The notes beneath the pieces were generated by a model, which searched no databases, was not told the origin of the DNA, and worked only from the letters and a program-made list of their open reading frames with translations. A program made the position numbers and the translations under genes. Positions 40,286 to 50,009 of a stretch of 52,130 nt of DNA are shown piece after piece. Each line of letters starts with the position of its first letter. Positions within the stretch are counted from its first letter, which is position 1. Origin of the DNA: Lachnospiraceae bacterium (GTDB lineage: Bacteria > Bacillota > Clostridia > Lachnospirales > Lachnospiraceae); the NCBI GenBank assembly GCA_017437065.1, contig JAFSBX010000091.1:1-52130 (forward strand). Direction: 5' to 3'.

Positions 40286-42712
40286 ATGGAAATTAAAGTA
40301 TCGGTTCGTAATCTGGTAGAGTTCATTTTGCGTTCAGGGGATATTGACAACAGAAGAGCGGCGATATCTGATAATGCCATGGCAGAAGGCAGTCGTATTC
40401 ATAGAATGATACAACGGAGAATGGGGGCCGATTACCATGCAGAAGTGGTGCTACGATATGCTTTTGAAGATGAAAAGTGTACGATTCTTGTTGAGGGCAG
40501 GGCGGATGGCATCATTATTGATTCTAAAGATACTTCTAAGGTAACAGTGGACGAGATAAAAGGAACCTATCGTGATTTATGGAAAATGAAAGAACCGGTA
40601 GGAGTGCATCTGGCTCAGGCAAAATGTTACGCTTTTATATATGCAAGCCAAAATGACCTGGAAAAAATAAAGGTACGGATGACTTATTGTCAGATTGATA
40701 CAGAAGAAATTCGATATTTTGAGGAGGAATATGCTTTTTCCTATTTAAAAGAATGGTTTATGGAAGTGCTGTTACAGTACAAGAAGTGGGCAGATTTTGA
40801 GTCTGACTGGAAAGAATTAAGAAAGAAATCTATAAAAGAAGTAGAGTTTCCATTTCCATACAGAGAAGGACAGAAGGATTTGGTTACGTATGTGTATAGA
40901 ACTATTTATCACAAAAGGAAGTTGTTTATTGAGGCACCCACCGGAGTCGGAAAGACCATTTCCACAGTATTTCCCAGTGTAAAGGCTGTGGGAGAGGGAA
41001 TGGGAGACAAGATTTTTTATCTGACAGCCAAAACGATTACCAGAACGGTAGCAGATGAAGCTTTTTCACATTTGCGTGAACAGGGACTGAAATTTAAAAC
41101 AGTAATCCTGACGGCAAAAGAAAAGATTTGTTTTATGGATGAAGCACAGTGTAATCCGGAATATTGTCCGTATGCAAAAGGGCATTATGACAGGATTAAC
41201 GATGCCATGTTTGAGCTTTTAGTGAATGAGGACAGTTTCAACAGAGAAAAAATTGAAGATTATGCGATGAAACATCAGGTATGTCCGTTTGAAATGTGTC
41301 TGGATATGAGTTTATTTTCAGATGCAGTTATAGGTGATTATAATTATGTTTTTGATCCGCATGTATATTTAAGGCGTTTTTTTGCAGAAGGTGTACAGGG
41401 AGATTATTTGTTTTTGATAGATGAGGCACACAATCTGGTGGATCGTGGCAGGGAAATGTATAGTGCGGTTTTGGTAAAGGAAGATTTTCTTGCGTTAAAG
41501 AAAGTGGTAAAACTTGTTGCACCAAAGATGGAGAAACAGTTGGAAAAGTGTAATAAGGAGTTGCTTGCATTAAAACGGGAATGTGAAAATTATAAAATTG
41601 TAGAATATATCGCCCCTTTTGTGATGGCATTAAACAGACTGGTTTCTACGATAGAGCAGTTTTTAGAGGAACATGAGGAAAGTAGTCCGATAAAAGAGGA
41701 AATATTGGAATTTTATTTCCAAGTTACTCATTTTTTGGATATATATGAGCGTCTGGATGAAAATTATGTGACATATACGGAAAATCGGTCGGATGGCAGT
41801 TTTATGTTAAAGCTGTTCTGCATGAATCCAAAGAACAATCTGGCGGAATGCATGGCAAGGGCAAGAAGCAGTATTTTATTTTCGGCGACTTTTCTTCCTA
41901 TTCAATATTATAAAAATCTGCTTGGAGGAACGGCAGAGGATTATGAGGCATATGCCAAGTCTGTATTTGATGAGGAAAAGAGAGCACTTTATATAGGAAG
42001 TGATGTAACCAGCAAATATACAAGACGTTCAGAACTGGAATACCGTAACATTGCGGCTTATATACATGAAATTATACGAAACAGACATGGAAATTACATG
42101 GTATTTTTGCCTTCTCATGCATTTTTGAATGCAGTTTATGAAGCGTATATGAATTATTTTTGCGATGAAACGCAGACAGAGTGTCTTGTGCAGGATGATT
42201 ATATGAATGAAAAGGAACGGGAAGAGTTTTTAAATCGTTTCAGGGCAAACGAAGGAGGTAATGAAAATACAGAATCCATTATTTTGGAACAGATTATCCA
42301 AATGGATATTGAGTATGATGAAGAAAAGACGTTACTTGGATTCTGTGTAATGGGTGGTATTTTCAGTGAAGGAATAGATTTGAAAAATGACAGTCTGATT
42401 GGTGCCATTATTGTAGGAACAGGATTGCCGCAAGTATGCAATGAAAGAGAAATATTGAAAGATTTCTTTCAAAATATGGGTGAAAATGGTTTCGATTATG
42501 CGTATCGTTATCCGGGGATGAATAAAGTGTTGCAGGCAGCAGGACGTGTCATAAGAACAGCAGAAGATGTGGGGATAGTAGCACTTTTAGATGAGCGATT
42601 TTTGGAACCGGCATATCAAAAAATGTTCCCACGGGAATGGGAACATTTTGAAGTGCTTGGTATCAATCAGATAGCAAAGCGTGTAGAAAAATTTTGGAAT
42701 GACTGGTTATGA
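40286..42712 (+). CDS. DinG/XPD-like ATP-dependent DNA helicase with N-terminal PD-(D/E)XK-like domain
   Basis: The 808-residue protein starts with a nuclease-like domain ([11 protein letters not shown]...VDEIKG, Asp and Glu-Ile-Lys of a PD-(D/E)XK core). The SF2 helicase core has Walker [12 protein letters not shown] (about 222), a DEAH box [12 protein letters not shown] (about 383) and motif [15 protein letters not shown] (about 754). Cysteines in [18 protein letters not shown] and VCPFEMC match the 4Fe-4S site of XPD/DinG. ATG 40286 follows GGAGG by 5 nt. ATG 40226 has no binding site. It ends 6 bp into the convergent nfo gene. Confidence 0.9.
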   Translation: MEIKVSVRNLVEFILRSGDIDNRRAAISDNAMAEGSRIHRMIQRRMGADYHAEVVLRYAFEDEKCTILVEGRADGIIIDSKDTSKVTVDEIKGTYRDLWKMKEPVGVHLAQAKCYAFIYASQNDLEKIKVRMTYCQIDTEEIRYFEEEYAFSYLKEWFMEVLLQYKKWADFESDWKELRKKSIKEVEFPFPYREGQKDLVTYVYRTIYHKRKLFIEAPTGVGKTISTVFPSVKAVGEGMGDKIFYLTAKTITRTVADEAFSHLREQGLKFKTVILTAKEKICFMDEAQCNPEYCPYAKGHYDRINDAMFELLVNEDSFNREKIEDYAMKHQVCPFEMCLDMSLFSDAVIGDYNYVFDPHVYLRRFFAEGVQGDYLFLIDEAHNLVDRGREMYSAVLVKEDFLALKKVVKLVAPKMEKQLEKCNKELLALKRECENYKIVEYIAPFVMALNRLVSTIEQFLEEHEESSPIKEEILEFYFQVTHFLDIYERLDENYVTYTENRSDGSFMLKLFCMNPKNNLAECMARARSSILFSATFLPIQYYKNLLGGTAEDYEAYAKSVFDEEKRALYIGSDVTSKYTRRSELEYRNIAAYIHEIIRNRHGNYMVFLPSHAFLNAVYEAYMNYFCDETQTECLVQDDYMNEKEREEFLNRFRANEGGNENTESIILEQIIQMDIEYDEEKTLLGFCVMGGIFSEGIDLKNDSLIGAIIVGTGLPQVCNEREILKDFFQNMGENGFDYAYRYPGMNKVLQAAGRVIRTAEDVGIVALLDERFLEPAYQKMFPREWEHFEVLGINQIAKRVEKFWNDWL

Positions 42713-43579
42713 GACAGGAGGCTGTCTTAGCAAGGCGATTTCTTCCTTATAAGGAGGAACTTTGCTTCCGTCTTCCAAAGTAATATACGGTGTTTCCAAA
42801 ATCTTGGGAACTGCCGCAAATTCAGGCAGATGCACAATAGTTCTGAGCGTGTCTAAGCCAATTGTGCCATCTCCAATATTGGCGTGTCGGTCTTTGCCGG
42901 CACCCAATACATTTTTACTGTCATTTACATGGATGGCAGCAATCTGATTTAAGCCTAAAATCTTATCGAATTCTGTCAAAACTCCATCTAAATTATTTAC
43001 AATATCATATCCGGCATCATTTACATGACAGGTGTCGAAGCAGACACGAAGCTTGTCATTGTGGTGCACACCTTCATAAATAGCAGCAAGCTCTTCAAAA
43101 GAGCGTCCCAGCTCGGAACCTTTTCCAGCCATGGTTTCCAAAGCGATGACACAATTCATGTCCTTGGTAATTACTTCGTTTAATCCTTCTATAATTTTTT
43201 TGATTCCCACTTCTTCACCGGCACCTACATGGGAACCGGGATGAAGTACAAGAACCGGACTGCCGCAGGCATCCGTTCGGGTGATTTCTACGGAAAGAAA
43301 GTCAACAGCAAGCTGAAACGTATCTGGATTTACCGTATTGGCAAGGTTAATAATGTATGGAGCATGAACAACGAAAGTAGAAATATTATGCTCTTTCATT
43401 AATTGTTTCGCCGCTTCGATATTTAAGTCTCTGATATCCTTGCGTCTTGTATTTTGAGGAGCTCCTGTGTAAAACATGAAGGTATTTGCATCGTAGGAAA
43501 GAGCCTCTTTTACCGAGCCGAGAAGCATTTCCTTACCGCTCATACTTACATGGGAGCCGATTAAAATGTTAGATTCCAT
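42707..43579 (-). CDS. nfo: Deoxyribonuclease IV (endonuclease IV)
   Basis: Nfo cleaves DNA at abasic sites using three zinc ions. The 290-residue protein shows [63 protein letters not shown] and AIHVNDSKN, and ends with the zinc ligands in [10 protein letters not shown] and [10 protein letters not shown]. All metal-binding regions are present. ATG 43579 follows AAAGGATGATT. ATG 43585 is too close to it. It lies 60 bp downstream of the GH13 gene, so the two may be cotranscribed. Confidence 0.95.
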   Translation of the reverse strand: MESNILIGSHVSMSGKEMLLGSVKEALSYDANTFMFYTGAPQNTRRKDIRDLNIEAAKQLMKEHNISTFVVHAPYIINLANTVNPDTFQLAVDFLSVEITRTDACGSPVLVLHPGSHVGAGEEVGIKKIIEGLNEVITKDMNCVIALETMAGKGSELGRSFEELAAIYEGVHHNDKLRVCFDTCHVNDAGYDIVNNLDGVLTEFDKILGLNQIAAIHVNDSKNVLGAGKDRHANIGDGTIGLDTLRTIVHLPEFAAVPKILETPYITLEDGSKVPPYKEEIALLRQPPVS

Positions 43580-43639
43580 AATCATCCTTTCTGAAAATAT
43601 GTCAATTTATTGCTATAAGTATTTTAAAGAACTGCCGGT

Positions 43640-44950
43640 TTATTCTGCCGGAACAAGGTAAAATGCACTATATGGCGGCATAACTAAGCCGTTGTCCATA
43701 GAAATTTCTTTACCCGTAATCAAGTCTTTGCATCTGGAAGTACCCGCATTGAAGTGAGCTGTAAACTCACAGGAGTCTGCATTGATTGCAATATATACAC
43801 GGTCACCGTTCAAATTACGTTCAAATACACTCTGCTTGTTTGTCAGGAGTGAGGAGGAATAACCACCGTAATTCAAAGGAGCGGATTCCTTTTTAATTTT
43901 CGTAAGAACAGAAATATATTCAGTTAAATCATTCCATTCAGGAGCTTCAAAGCAGGCTCTGAGAGCAGGATCCCCTTCTTCTTTTCTGGCCTCTGCTCCC
44001 CATTCACTTCCGTAATATACGCAGGGAATTCCCGGCATGCCAAAAAGCATTGCATAAATTAAAGGAAGATGCTCTTTATTCGTAAGAATGCTTGCAACTC
44101 TTGTTACATCATGATTATCTACGAAGGAAAGAAGATGCTTTCCTCTGTAAATTGTCCAGTTTTCCGGACCAAACTGTCTTAACAGAGAATGGTTGATTTC
44201 GTACATATTCATGCAGTTAAAGCTGGAATGCAGTCCTTTGTAGCATTCGTAGTTTGTTGCAGAATGCAGCATCGTGTCATTCATCAGACGGTTATAATCG
44301 CCGTGAAGCATTTCTCCTACTAGGAAGAAGTCTTTTTTTAAGGAATCACAGAAGCTTCTAAGGCGTGCTGCAAATTCAGGAGGAAGACAATACGCAACAT
44401 CCAGTCTTATTCCGTCAATATCAAAGTTTTCAATCCAGAAACGAACGCTCTCGAATAAATAATTAACAACTTCTTCATTAAAAAGATTTAATTTTACAAG
44501 GTCATAATTACCTTCCCAGCCTTCATACCAAAGTCCGTCATTGTAATTAGAGTTTCCGTTTAAGTCAATATGAAACCATGAAAGATAAGGTGAATTTTCA
44601 CGGTTTTTTAAAACATCTTCAAAAGCAAAGAAACCTCTTCCGGCATGGTTAAAAACACCATCTAAAACTACCTTGATACCATTTTCATGAAGTGTGTCAC
44701 AGACATCTTTAAAATCTTCATTTGTACCGAGACGACAGTCAATTTTGCGATAGTCTCTTGTGTTGTATCCATGTGTATCGGATTCAAAGACCGGAGAAAA
44801 ATAAATGGCATTGATGCCCAGCTTATTCATATGGTCTACCCAGTCTTTTACCTTTAAGATACGGGAAGTAAGGACACCGTCATTTTCAAATGGAGCACCA
44901 CAGAATCCTAAAGGATAAATTTGATAAAAAGCACTTTCATAAGCCCACAT
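43640..44950 (-). CDS. Alpha-amylase family glycosyl hydrolase (GH13)
   Basis: The 436-residue protein is a single (beta/alpha)8 GH13 enzyme with the four conserved regions: DGVFNH, GIRLDVAYCL (nucleophile Asp), LVGEMLHGDY (acid/base Glu) and FVDNHDVTR. There is no signal peptide, so it acts in the cytoplasm, probably on maltodextrins or small alpha-glucans. A CTGACA-17-TAATAT promoter (44992-45020) lies upstream. It is shorter than neopullulanase-type enzymes, with no N-terminal domain. Substrate is inferred from the family. Confidence 0.92.
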   Translation of the reverse strand: MWAYESAFYQIYPLGFCGAPFENDGVLTSRILKVKDWVDHMNKLGINAIYFSPVFESDTHGYNTRDYRKIDCRLGTNEDFKDVCDTLHENGIKVVLDGVFNHAGRGFFAFEDVLKNRENSPYLSWFHIDLNGNSNYNDGLWYEGWEGNYDLVKLNLFNEEVVNYLFESVRFWIENFDIDGIRLDVAYCLPPEFAARLRSFCDSLKKDFFLVGEMLHGDYNRLMNDTMLHSATNYECYKGLHSSFNCMNMYEINHSLLRQFGPENWTIYRGKHLLSFVDNHDVTRVASILTNKEHLPLIYAMLFGMPGIPCVYYGSEWGAEARKEEGDPALRACFEAPEWNDLTEYISVLTKIKKESAPLNYGGYSSSLLTNKQSVFERNLNGDRVYIAINADSCEFTAHFNAGTSRCKDLITGKEISMDNGLVMPPYSAFYLVPAE

Positions 44951-44991
44951 AAAAAATCCTCTTTTCTATAATTATTAAACTCTATTTTAAC

Positions 44992-45020
44992 ATATTATGT
45001 GTCAGTTTTCTATCTGTCAG
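44992..45020 (-). promoter_or_regulatory. GH13 gene promoter
   Basis: On the minus strand CTGACA (45015-45020), 17 bp and TAATAT (44992-44997), about 41 bp before the start codon. Confidence 0.5.
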
Positions 45021-45084
45021 AATGGTTAATAAGAGGAAGTTTTTTCCGTAAATGTCTAAAATCTTTTGGAAGAGAATGAAAAAT

Positions 45085-45124
45085 AATTTGTTCACATAAT
45101 ATTACAAGTTTATGTGAACAAATT
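45085..45124. repeat. Perfect 15-bp-arm inverted repeat in the intergenic region
   Basis: AATTTGTTCACATAA (45085-45099) and TTATGTGAACAAATT (45110-45124) are perfect arms with a 10-bp spacer. No T-run follows the stem, so a protein-binding site or cruciform is as plausible as a terminator. It is adjacent to the DnaA-box cluster. Confidence 0.7.
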
Positions 45125-45165
45125 TGAAAGTATACCTGCTATTTTGCAAGTGAAATTGCAGAAAA

Positions 45166-45257
45166 TTATCCACAAAAATGTGGAAAACAAATGTGGAAAA
45201 GGTGTATAAACTCCAAAAAATCAAAGTATACACAGGGTTATCCACAGTTGTGGATAA
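45166..45257. other. Cluster of DnaA boxes
   Basis: Three perfect DnaA boxes lie here: TTATCCACA at 45166-45174 and 45238-45246, and TGTGGATAA at 45249-45257. Two one-mismatch boxes (TGTGGAAAA at 45179-45187 and 45192-45200) add to the cluster. Five boxes in 92 bp in a gap of about 600 bp, flanked by AT-rich DNA, exceed chance. dnaA itself is not near. It could be a titration or regulatory site, or less likely an origin. Confidence 0.65.
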
Positions 45258-45401
45258 AAAAACAAAAAATATTATAAATGCAGTTCTTGCAAAAAAATGA
45301 AAGAAAAAATTTATAACATAATATCTCGTTATTATACACATTATGTAAATTAAATTGGAAAATACACTTATTAAAAAGAAAGAGCAAAGAAAAAATACAT
45401 G

Positions 45402-45464
45402 TTGACAAATAATATTATATGGCATATATTATATGCAGAAACAATATTATACGGCGTATAATAT
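45402..45464 (+). promoter_or_regulatory. PadR operon promoter with two palindromic operators
   Basis: TTGACA (45402-45407), 17 bp and TATATT (45425-45430) form the promoter. One ATATTATATG / CATATA-type palindrome overlaps the spacer and -10 (45411-45433). A second, with perfect 10-bp arms ATATTATACG and CGTATAATAT around a central G, is at 45444-45464. Both resemble one another and fit autoregulation by the PadR protein. Confidence 0.6.
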
Positions 45465-45556
45465 GAAAGAAAATATAATATTATAGATTTACAAGACTAT
45501 ACAAATGGAATAATGTAGTATTGCGAATTAATCCGTTATGCAGAAAGGAGAAGAAC

Positions 45557-45889
45557 ATGGTTTTTAATACAGGTGCAGCGCTTCTTGATGCGATTGTGCT
45601 TGCAGTTGTTTCCAGAGAAACGGAAGGCACTTATGGTTACAAAATAACGCAGGAAATCAGGGAAGTAATTGAATTGTCGGAGTCAACATTATATCCGGTT
45701 TTGCGCAGACTTTTGAAAGAGGAATGTTTAGAAGTATATGACATGGCATGTGCCGGAAGAAACAGACGTTATTATAAAGTAACGGAACGGGGCAGAGTAC
45801 AATTAAATCTTTATGAGAGTGAGTGGAGAAGCTATTCCGCAAAAATTACGGGAATGTTTGAGGGAGGAGTAAGAAATGAACAGATATGA
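45557..45889 (+). CDS. PadR family transcriptional regulator
   Basis: The 110-residue protein is a PadR-type winged helix: LLDAIVLAVVSRETEGTYGY, then SESTLYPVLRRLLKEECLEVY and RRYYKVTERGRVQL with the conserved Tyr pattern. It is the first gene of an operon with DUF1700, DUF4097 and PspC genes, a common envelope-stress arrangement in Firmicutes. ATG 45557 follows AAAGGAG. The ORF is open to 45521 but without a good binding site. The end overlaps the next gene by 14 bp, so translation is coupled. Two palindromes sit over its promoter. Confidence 0.92.
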   Translation: MVFNTGAALLDAIVLAVVSRETEGTYGYKITQEIREVIELSESTLYPVLRRLLKEECLEVYDMACAGRNRRYYKVTERGRVQLNLYESEWRSYSAKITGMFEGGVRNEQI

Positions 45890-46655
45890 GTTTATGAGGC
45901 AGTTAGAGATGCTGCTGTCGGATATTACGCCGAGTGAAAGAGATGAAGCATTACAGTTTTATAATGATTATTTTGATGATGCCGGAGTGGAGAATGAGTT
46001 GGACGTCATTAAAGCATTAGGAAGCCCGGCGAAAGTTGCGGCAACGATTAAAGCAGATCTGACAGGAAATGAAACAGGAGAATTTACGGAAACGGGATAT
46101 CAGGATTTCTATAATAAAGGTCAGGAAATTGTTGCTTATGGGCAGGTGGCAGACGATCAAAATCAAGGCAACACGTATCAGAACGGAACCTATCAGGGTG
46201 GTACGAAATACAATACTTATCAAAATGGACAGGGAAATACGTATCAGAATGCAGGAAGTGACGGAAAAAGAGGAAGAAATGGTGGACAGATTGCGTTGAT
46301 TATAGTGTTGTGTATATTTGCTGCACCAATCTTAATTCCTATTGCAGCAACTTTCTTTGCAATACTTGTGGCAATAGCAGCAGTGCTGTTTGCTTTGTTT
46401 GTCGGGGTGGCAGCAGTAGCGTTTGCAATGGTAGTAACAGGAATTGTACTTCTTGTTGTAGGAATTATTAAGATGTTTGCAGCACCGTTTGGCGGATTAT
46501 GTCTTGCAGGAACCGGGCTTGTGTGTGGTGGAATAGGTATTTTATTTGTAATCCTCAGTGTTTGGATCTGTGCTATCATTGTTCCGGCAGTTGTAAAGGG
46601 AATGGTTAATCTGTGTCGCATGCCATTTAAAAGGAAAAGAGGTACAACAGTATGA
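45876..46655 (+). CDS. DUF1700 membrane protein
   Basis: The 259-residue protein has the N-terminal DUF1700 helices (MNRYEFMRQLEMLLSDITPS, then EALQFYNDYFDDAG), a low-complexity repeat region (NTYQNGTYQGG, KYNTYQNGQGNTYQNAG) and four or so membrane segments between about 140 and 245. The family works with PadR and DUF4097 partners, possibly as a sensor of envelope state. It overlaps PadR upstream and the next gene by 4 bp, which implies one coupled operon. Confidence 0.88.
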   Translation: MNRYEFMRQLEMLLSDITPSERDEALQFYNDYFDDAGVENELDVIKALGSPAKVAATIKADLTGNETGEFTETGYQDFYNKGQEIVAYGQVADDQNQGNTYQNGTYQGGTKYNTYQNGQGNTYQNAGSDGKRGRNGGQIALIIVLCIFAAPILIPIAATFFAILVAIAAVLFALFVGVAAVAFAMVVTGIVLLVVGIIKMFAAPFGGLCLAGTGLVCGGIGILFVILSVWICAIIVPAVVKGMVNLCRMPFKRKRGTTV

Positions 46656-47608
46656 GAAAATTTGCAAAAGTCAGTCTTATAATAGCGGTTGTCTGTATGC
46701 TGACAGGTATTGTTATATATATTATTGGTTTTGCGGGAGGCGGTCAGACAGAAGTAAACCGAATGGTTAAAAATGGAGAACTTTCTTATTTTGAAGAATA
46801 TTTTGATGCACCTAAAGCACCAAATGCACCCAAAGCGCCAAATGCACCGGGCAAAACGGAAAAATCTGATGTAGCAACAACTTCAGCAGTTATGGAAGAA
46901 AGTGGCGAAGCAAGTCTTGCTTCAGAAGAGATAGAGAAACTGGATATTGAGCTTGGTGGCGGAGAACTTTATATAGAAACCGGAGATGTGGAACAGATAC
47001 AGATTACAAGTAATTGTGATGACGAATTCGAGAGCTATGTTGAAGATAATACGTTTTACATAAAGGGATTTGATTTAAAGGATAACTTTTTCGATTGGAC
47101 AAATTGGGAGGAAAACAAAAATAGTGTTCATGTCATTATTCCCAAAGAAATGGTATTTACAGCGACGGATATTTCTTTGGGGGCAGGAATTATTGAAATA
47201 AGCAATATGAATCTTGGCGAAACGGATATGGAGATTGGAGCCGGAGAACTGAAGTGCAATAATACAAAGTCCGAACAGTTGACAGTGGAATTAGGTGCCG
47301 GAGCCGTTTATATGGAAAAGATAGAAGCAGGAGAGACAGATATTTCCGTAGCGATGGGAGAAGCAGTTTTAAAAGGCATTATCAATCAGGATTTGGATTT
47401 ACAGTGTTCCATGGGAAGTATTGAAGTAGAACTGGATGGAATGAAGGAAGAGTTTAATTATTCTGTGGAAGCGGCGATGGGTTCCGTGGAAATAGATGGT
47501 GACAGTTATGATGGTATTGCAGCAGAAAAAAAGGTGGATAACGGTGCCGATAAGACAATTCATGCAGAGACATCCATGGGAGATATTGAAATTGTCTTTA
47601 CAAAATAA
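46652..47608 (+). CDS. DUF4097 beta-strand repeat protein, membrane-anchored
   Basis: The 318-residue protein has an N-terminal membrane segment (about 8-30) and a proline-alanine linker with APKAPNAP repeats (53-66). A long beta-helix-like DUF4097 domain follows, with repeats such as LDIELGGGELYIETGD, DMEIGAGELKCNNTK, TVELGAGAVYMEK and VEAAMGSVEIDGD. It should be outside the membrane. The pairing with DUF1700 and PspC matches the LiaG-like envelope-stress layout. ATGA overlap with the upstream gene suggests coupling. Confidence 0.88.
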   Translation: MRKFAKVSLIIAVVCMLTGIVIYIIGFAGGGQTEVNRMVKNGELSYFEEYFDAPKAPNAPKAPNAPGKTEKSDVATTSAVMEESGEASLASEEIEKLDIELGGGELYIETGDVEQIQITSNCDDEFESYVEDNTFYIKGFDLKDNFFDWTNWEENKNSVHVIIPKEMVFTATDISLGAGIIEISNMNLGETDMEIGAGELKCNNTKSEQLTVELGAGAVYMEKIEAGETDISVAMGEAVLKGIINQDLDLQCSMGSIEVELDGMKEEFNYSVEAAMGSVEIDGDSYDGIAAEKKVDNGADKTIHAETSMGDIEIVFTK

Positions 47609-47630
47609 GGAAGAAAAGAGAGGAATTATT

Positions 47631-47831
47631 ATGAATAACAAAGAAGTAAAAAAATTGTATCGTTCCAGAGTAAATAAAATGATTTGTGGGGTATGTGGCG
47701 GATTTGGAGAGTATTTGAACATTGATCCGACAGTGGTAAGAGTAATATGGGCATTACTTGCATTCGGTAGTTTTGGTTTGTGCTTACTTGCTTATTTTGT
47801 TGCAGCAATTATTATGCCGGATGAATATTAA
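47631..47831 (+). CDS. PspC domain protein
   Basis: A 66-residue PspC-type membrane protein: KKLYRSRVNKMICGVCGGFG, EYLNIDPTVVRVIWALLA and a second hydrophobic segment LCLLAYFVAAIIMP. PspC proteins bind the membrane in envelope-stress responses. ATG 47631 follows GAGAGGAATTATT. The frame is open upstream through the DUF4097 gene in another phase, which is not the start. It is the last gene of the PadR operon. The 128-bp gap to the kinase has no clear terminator. Confidence 0.92.
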   Translation: MNNKEVKKLYRSRVNKMICGVCGGFGEYLNIDPTVVRVIWALLAFGSFGLCLLAYFVAAIIMPDEY

Positions 47832-47959
47832 TTTTGTACGAAAAAACAACTGTTTATAAAGAGTTCAATCCTTGCGTTTCCTATGTTAATAAGGTAAAAT
47901 AAGTACATTAATGTGTTGTTTTTAGGAAAACGTTCAAAGGAAGAAGGACAAAACAAAAG

Positions 47960-49783
47960 ATGTGTGTAAGAAATAATAAAGAAGGAATTTTACATAGAAT
48001 ACAGAAGTTAGAACCAGCAGAGTATAATTATTTGTATGCAACTTTTTCAGCTTTTATTGGATTGATTCATGTAATATTGTTTGTAGCATTTTGGATGAAT
48101 GGGGCAGACATATTAATGTATATTAATCTGATTAGTATAATTTATTATATTGTTTGCGTGATTTTAGCAAAAAGAAAAAAAATCAGACTCGTATATAATA
48201 TGATTATTGGAGAAGTGTTTGTTTTTTCTGTTGTGGCAACTTTTTTAGCCGGGGGACAGTATTTATTTAACAGATATTGTCTTGCTACAATTCCTTTTAC
48301 GTTTCTTACACACTATGTGTTGGAAAACATGGAAAGCAAAAAAAAAAAGATATTCCATCCAATGCCTTATTGTCTTGCTGCGATAATATTGTTTTTTGTG
48401 GAGCAAGGGATGATATTGATAGATAATCCTTATATATTATGGGACAATACAAGTGCATTTGTACAGTTTTTACAGATGTTTAATATGTCCGTATACATAG
48501 GGTGCAGTCTGTTGGGGGGTATGGCGCTTTCATCAGTAGCAATAGGAAATATTAAAATTGTACGCCGCAATATGAAACAGATTGAAGAACTGATGCATGC
48601 AGCAGAAGAATCCAATCAGACCAAAAGTACTTTCCTTGCAAATATGTCACATGAAATCCGTACACCCATGAATGCCATATGTGGTATGACGGATATGTTG
48701 TTGGATGAAGAAATGTCAGAGCAGGGAAGAGAATGCACAGCATCCATCAAATCAGCCAGCAACAGTCTGTTAAATATTATTAATGATATTTTGGATTTTT
48801 CAAAGCTGGAATCGGGCAAAATGACTATAGTGAATGAGGAATATTATACTGCTTCGGTCATCCACGATTTAATGAACATGATGGAGGTAAGGGTAAAAGA
48901 AAAGCCGGTTGTGCTAAATGCAAAAGTACAGGATACCATTCCGCGAAAGTTATATGGTGACAGTGGAAGAATTCGCCAGATTTTGATTAATATAATGGGA
49001 AATGCCACAAAGTTTACTCAGGAAGGAACAGTTACGTTAGAGGTTGAATGGCAGCCGGAAGATTCAAAGCATGGCAGACTGAAATTTAGCATAAAAGATA
49101 CAGGAGCAGGAATTAAGGAGGAAGATCTGGATAAACTGTTTAATGCATTTGAGCAGGTAGATATAAATAAAAACAAAGGAATTGAAGGAACCGGACTTGG
49201 GCTTTCCATTTGCAAGCTTTTGGTAGAACAGATGGGTGGAAAAATATGGGTGGAAAGTGAATATGGAAAAGGAAGTACATTTCATTTTTACATAAGCCAG
49301 GAAATCAGGGATTCTGCACCTTGTGAATATGGTAAAAATGTTCAGAAAACAGAAATAAAGCAGTTTGAAATTAATTTCCGTGCACCTGAGGCAAAAGTTA
49401 TGGTTGTGGATGATATGAAAATCAATCTTCGCGTGGCAGCAGGTATTTTGAAAAAGTTCGGTATTGTTCCGGATTTAGTGGATAATGGTCTCGACTGTGT
49501 AGAATTGATAAAAAAGAAAAAGGATTACGACTTGATTTTTATGGATCATATGATGCCGGAAGTAGATGGAATCGAGGCAACAGGCATGATTCGAAGCATG
49601 CAGGAAGAATATACGGATCAATTACCGATAATTGCTTTGTCTGCCAATGCGGTGAAAGGAATGGACAAGGAATTTAAAGACGGGGGAATGAATGATTTTG
49701 TTCCGAAGCCGATAGAAGTAGAATTTCTTGCAGAGAAGTTACTGCAGTGGTTGCCGGAGGAGAAGATTGAACGCAATCAGTGA
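47960..49783 (+). CDS. Hybrid sensor histidine kinase / response regulator
   Basis: The 607-residue protein has about six N-terminal membrane segments (to about residue 200) and no periplasmic sensor domain. It continues with a HisKA domain (phosphorylated His in MSHEIRTPMN, about 231), a HATPase with NIMGNATKFT (about 345) and GTGLGLSICKLL, and a C-terminal receiver with the Asp in IFMDHMMPEVDG (about 529). The receiver is atypically fused to a kinase in this group. There is no DNA-binding output, so signal goes to another protein by phosphorelay. It lies next to an envelope-stress operon, which is suggestive only. Confidence 0.92.
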   Translation: MCVRNNKEGILHRIQKLEPAEYNYLYATFSAFIGLIHVILFVAFWMNGADILMYINLISIIYYIVCVILAKRKKIRLVYNMIIGEVFVFSVVATFLAGGQYLFNRYCLATIPFTFLTHYVLENMESKKKKIFHPMPYCLAAIILFFVEQGMILIDNPYILWDNTSAFVQFLQMFNMSVYIGCSLLGGMALSSVAIGNIKIVRRNMKQIEELMHAAEESNQTKSTFLANMSHEIRTPMNAICGMTDMLLDEEMSEQGRECTASIKSASNSLLNIINDILDFSKLESGKMTIVNEEYYTASVIHDLMNMMEVRVKEKPVVLNAKVQDTIPRKLYGDSGRIRQILINIMGNATKFTQEGTVTLEVEWQPEDSKHGRLKFSIKDTGAGIKEEDLDKLFNAFEQVDINKNKGIEGTGLGLSICKLLVEQMGGKIWVESEYGKGSTFHFYISQEIRDSAPCEYGKNVQKTEIKQFEINFRAPEAKVMVVDDMKINLRVAAGILKKFGIVPDLVDNGLDCVELIKKKKDYDLIFMDHMMPEVDGIEATGMIRSMQEEYTDQLPIIALSANAVKGMDKEFKDGGMNDFVPKPIEVEFLAEKLLQWLPEEKIERNQ

Positions 49784-49826
49784 ATCGGTTTGTAATATAT
49801 CTTCGTAAGATATGATAATATTTTGG

Positions 49827-49855
49827 TTGCAAAAAAGTACCGGATTGTGTAATAT
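49827..49855 (+). promoter_or_regulatory. Promoter of the purine operon, ahead of the ZTP riboswitch
   Basis: TTGCAA (49827-49832), 17 bp and TAATAT (49850-49855). The RNA would start near 49862, just before the riboswitch. Confidence 0.6.
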
Positions 49856-49862
49856 GAAAACA

Positions 49863-49952
49863 GAGGTTACATGACTGGCGGAAAACAGCGTAAGCTGAGT
49901 GGGTAAAAACCACAAGGGAATGTAACAGGAATGAATGCCGGCCGCCTGGGCG
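49863..49952 (+). promoter_or_regulatory. ZTP/ZMP riboswitch (pfl motif)
   Basis: The segment has the pfl hallmarks: ACTGGCG near 49874, the GTGGGTAAAAACCAC hairpin (about 49899-49913), AGGGAA and the terminal CCGCCTGGGC (about 49942-49951). Ligand ZMP (AICAR monophosphate) or ZTP signals folate shortage. The next genes use AICAR, so control fits. The CCGCCTGGGC strand is shared with the terminator below, a classic transcription switch. Confidence 0.9.
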
Positions 49953-49988
49953 AACACTTATTAACAGTGCCCGTCCGGGCGGTTTTTT
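49942..49988 (+). terminator. Riboswitch-controlled terminator
   Basis: CCGCCTGGGC and GCCCGTCCGGGCGG can pair and run into six T. The 5' arm is the riboswitch core, so ligand binding should prevent the hairpin and allow read-through to the purine genes. Confidence 0.8.
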
Positions 49989-50009
49989 ATAGAATAGGAG
50001 GATATTGAG

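Noticed and set aside
45085-45464. Chromosomal oriC.
   Set aside because: Boxes and AT-rich DNA fit, but dnaA, dnaN and rpmH are not in the window and box order does not match a known clostridial oriC. Kept only as a DnaA-box cluster.
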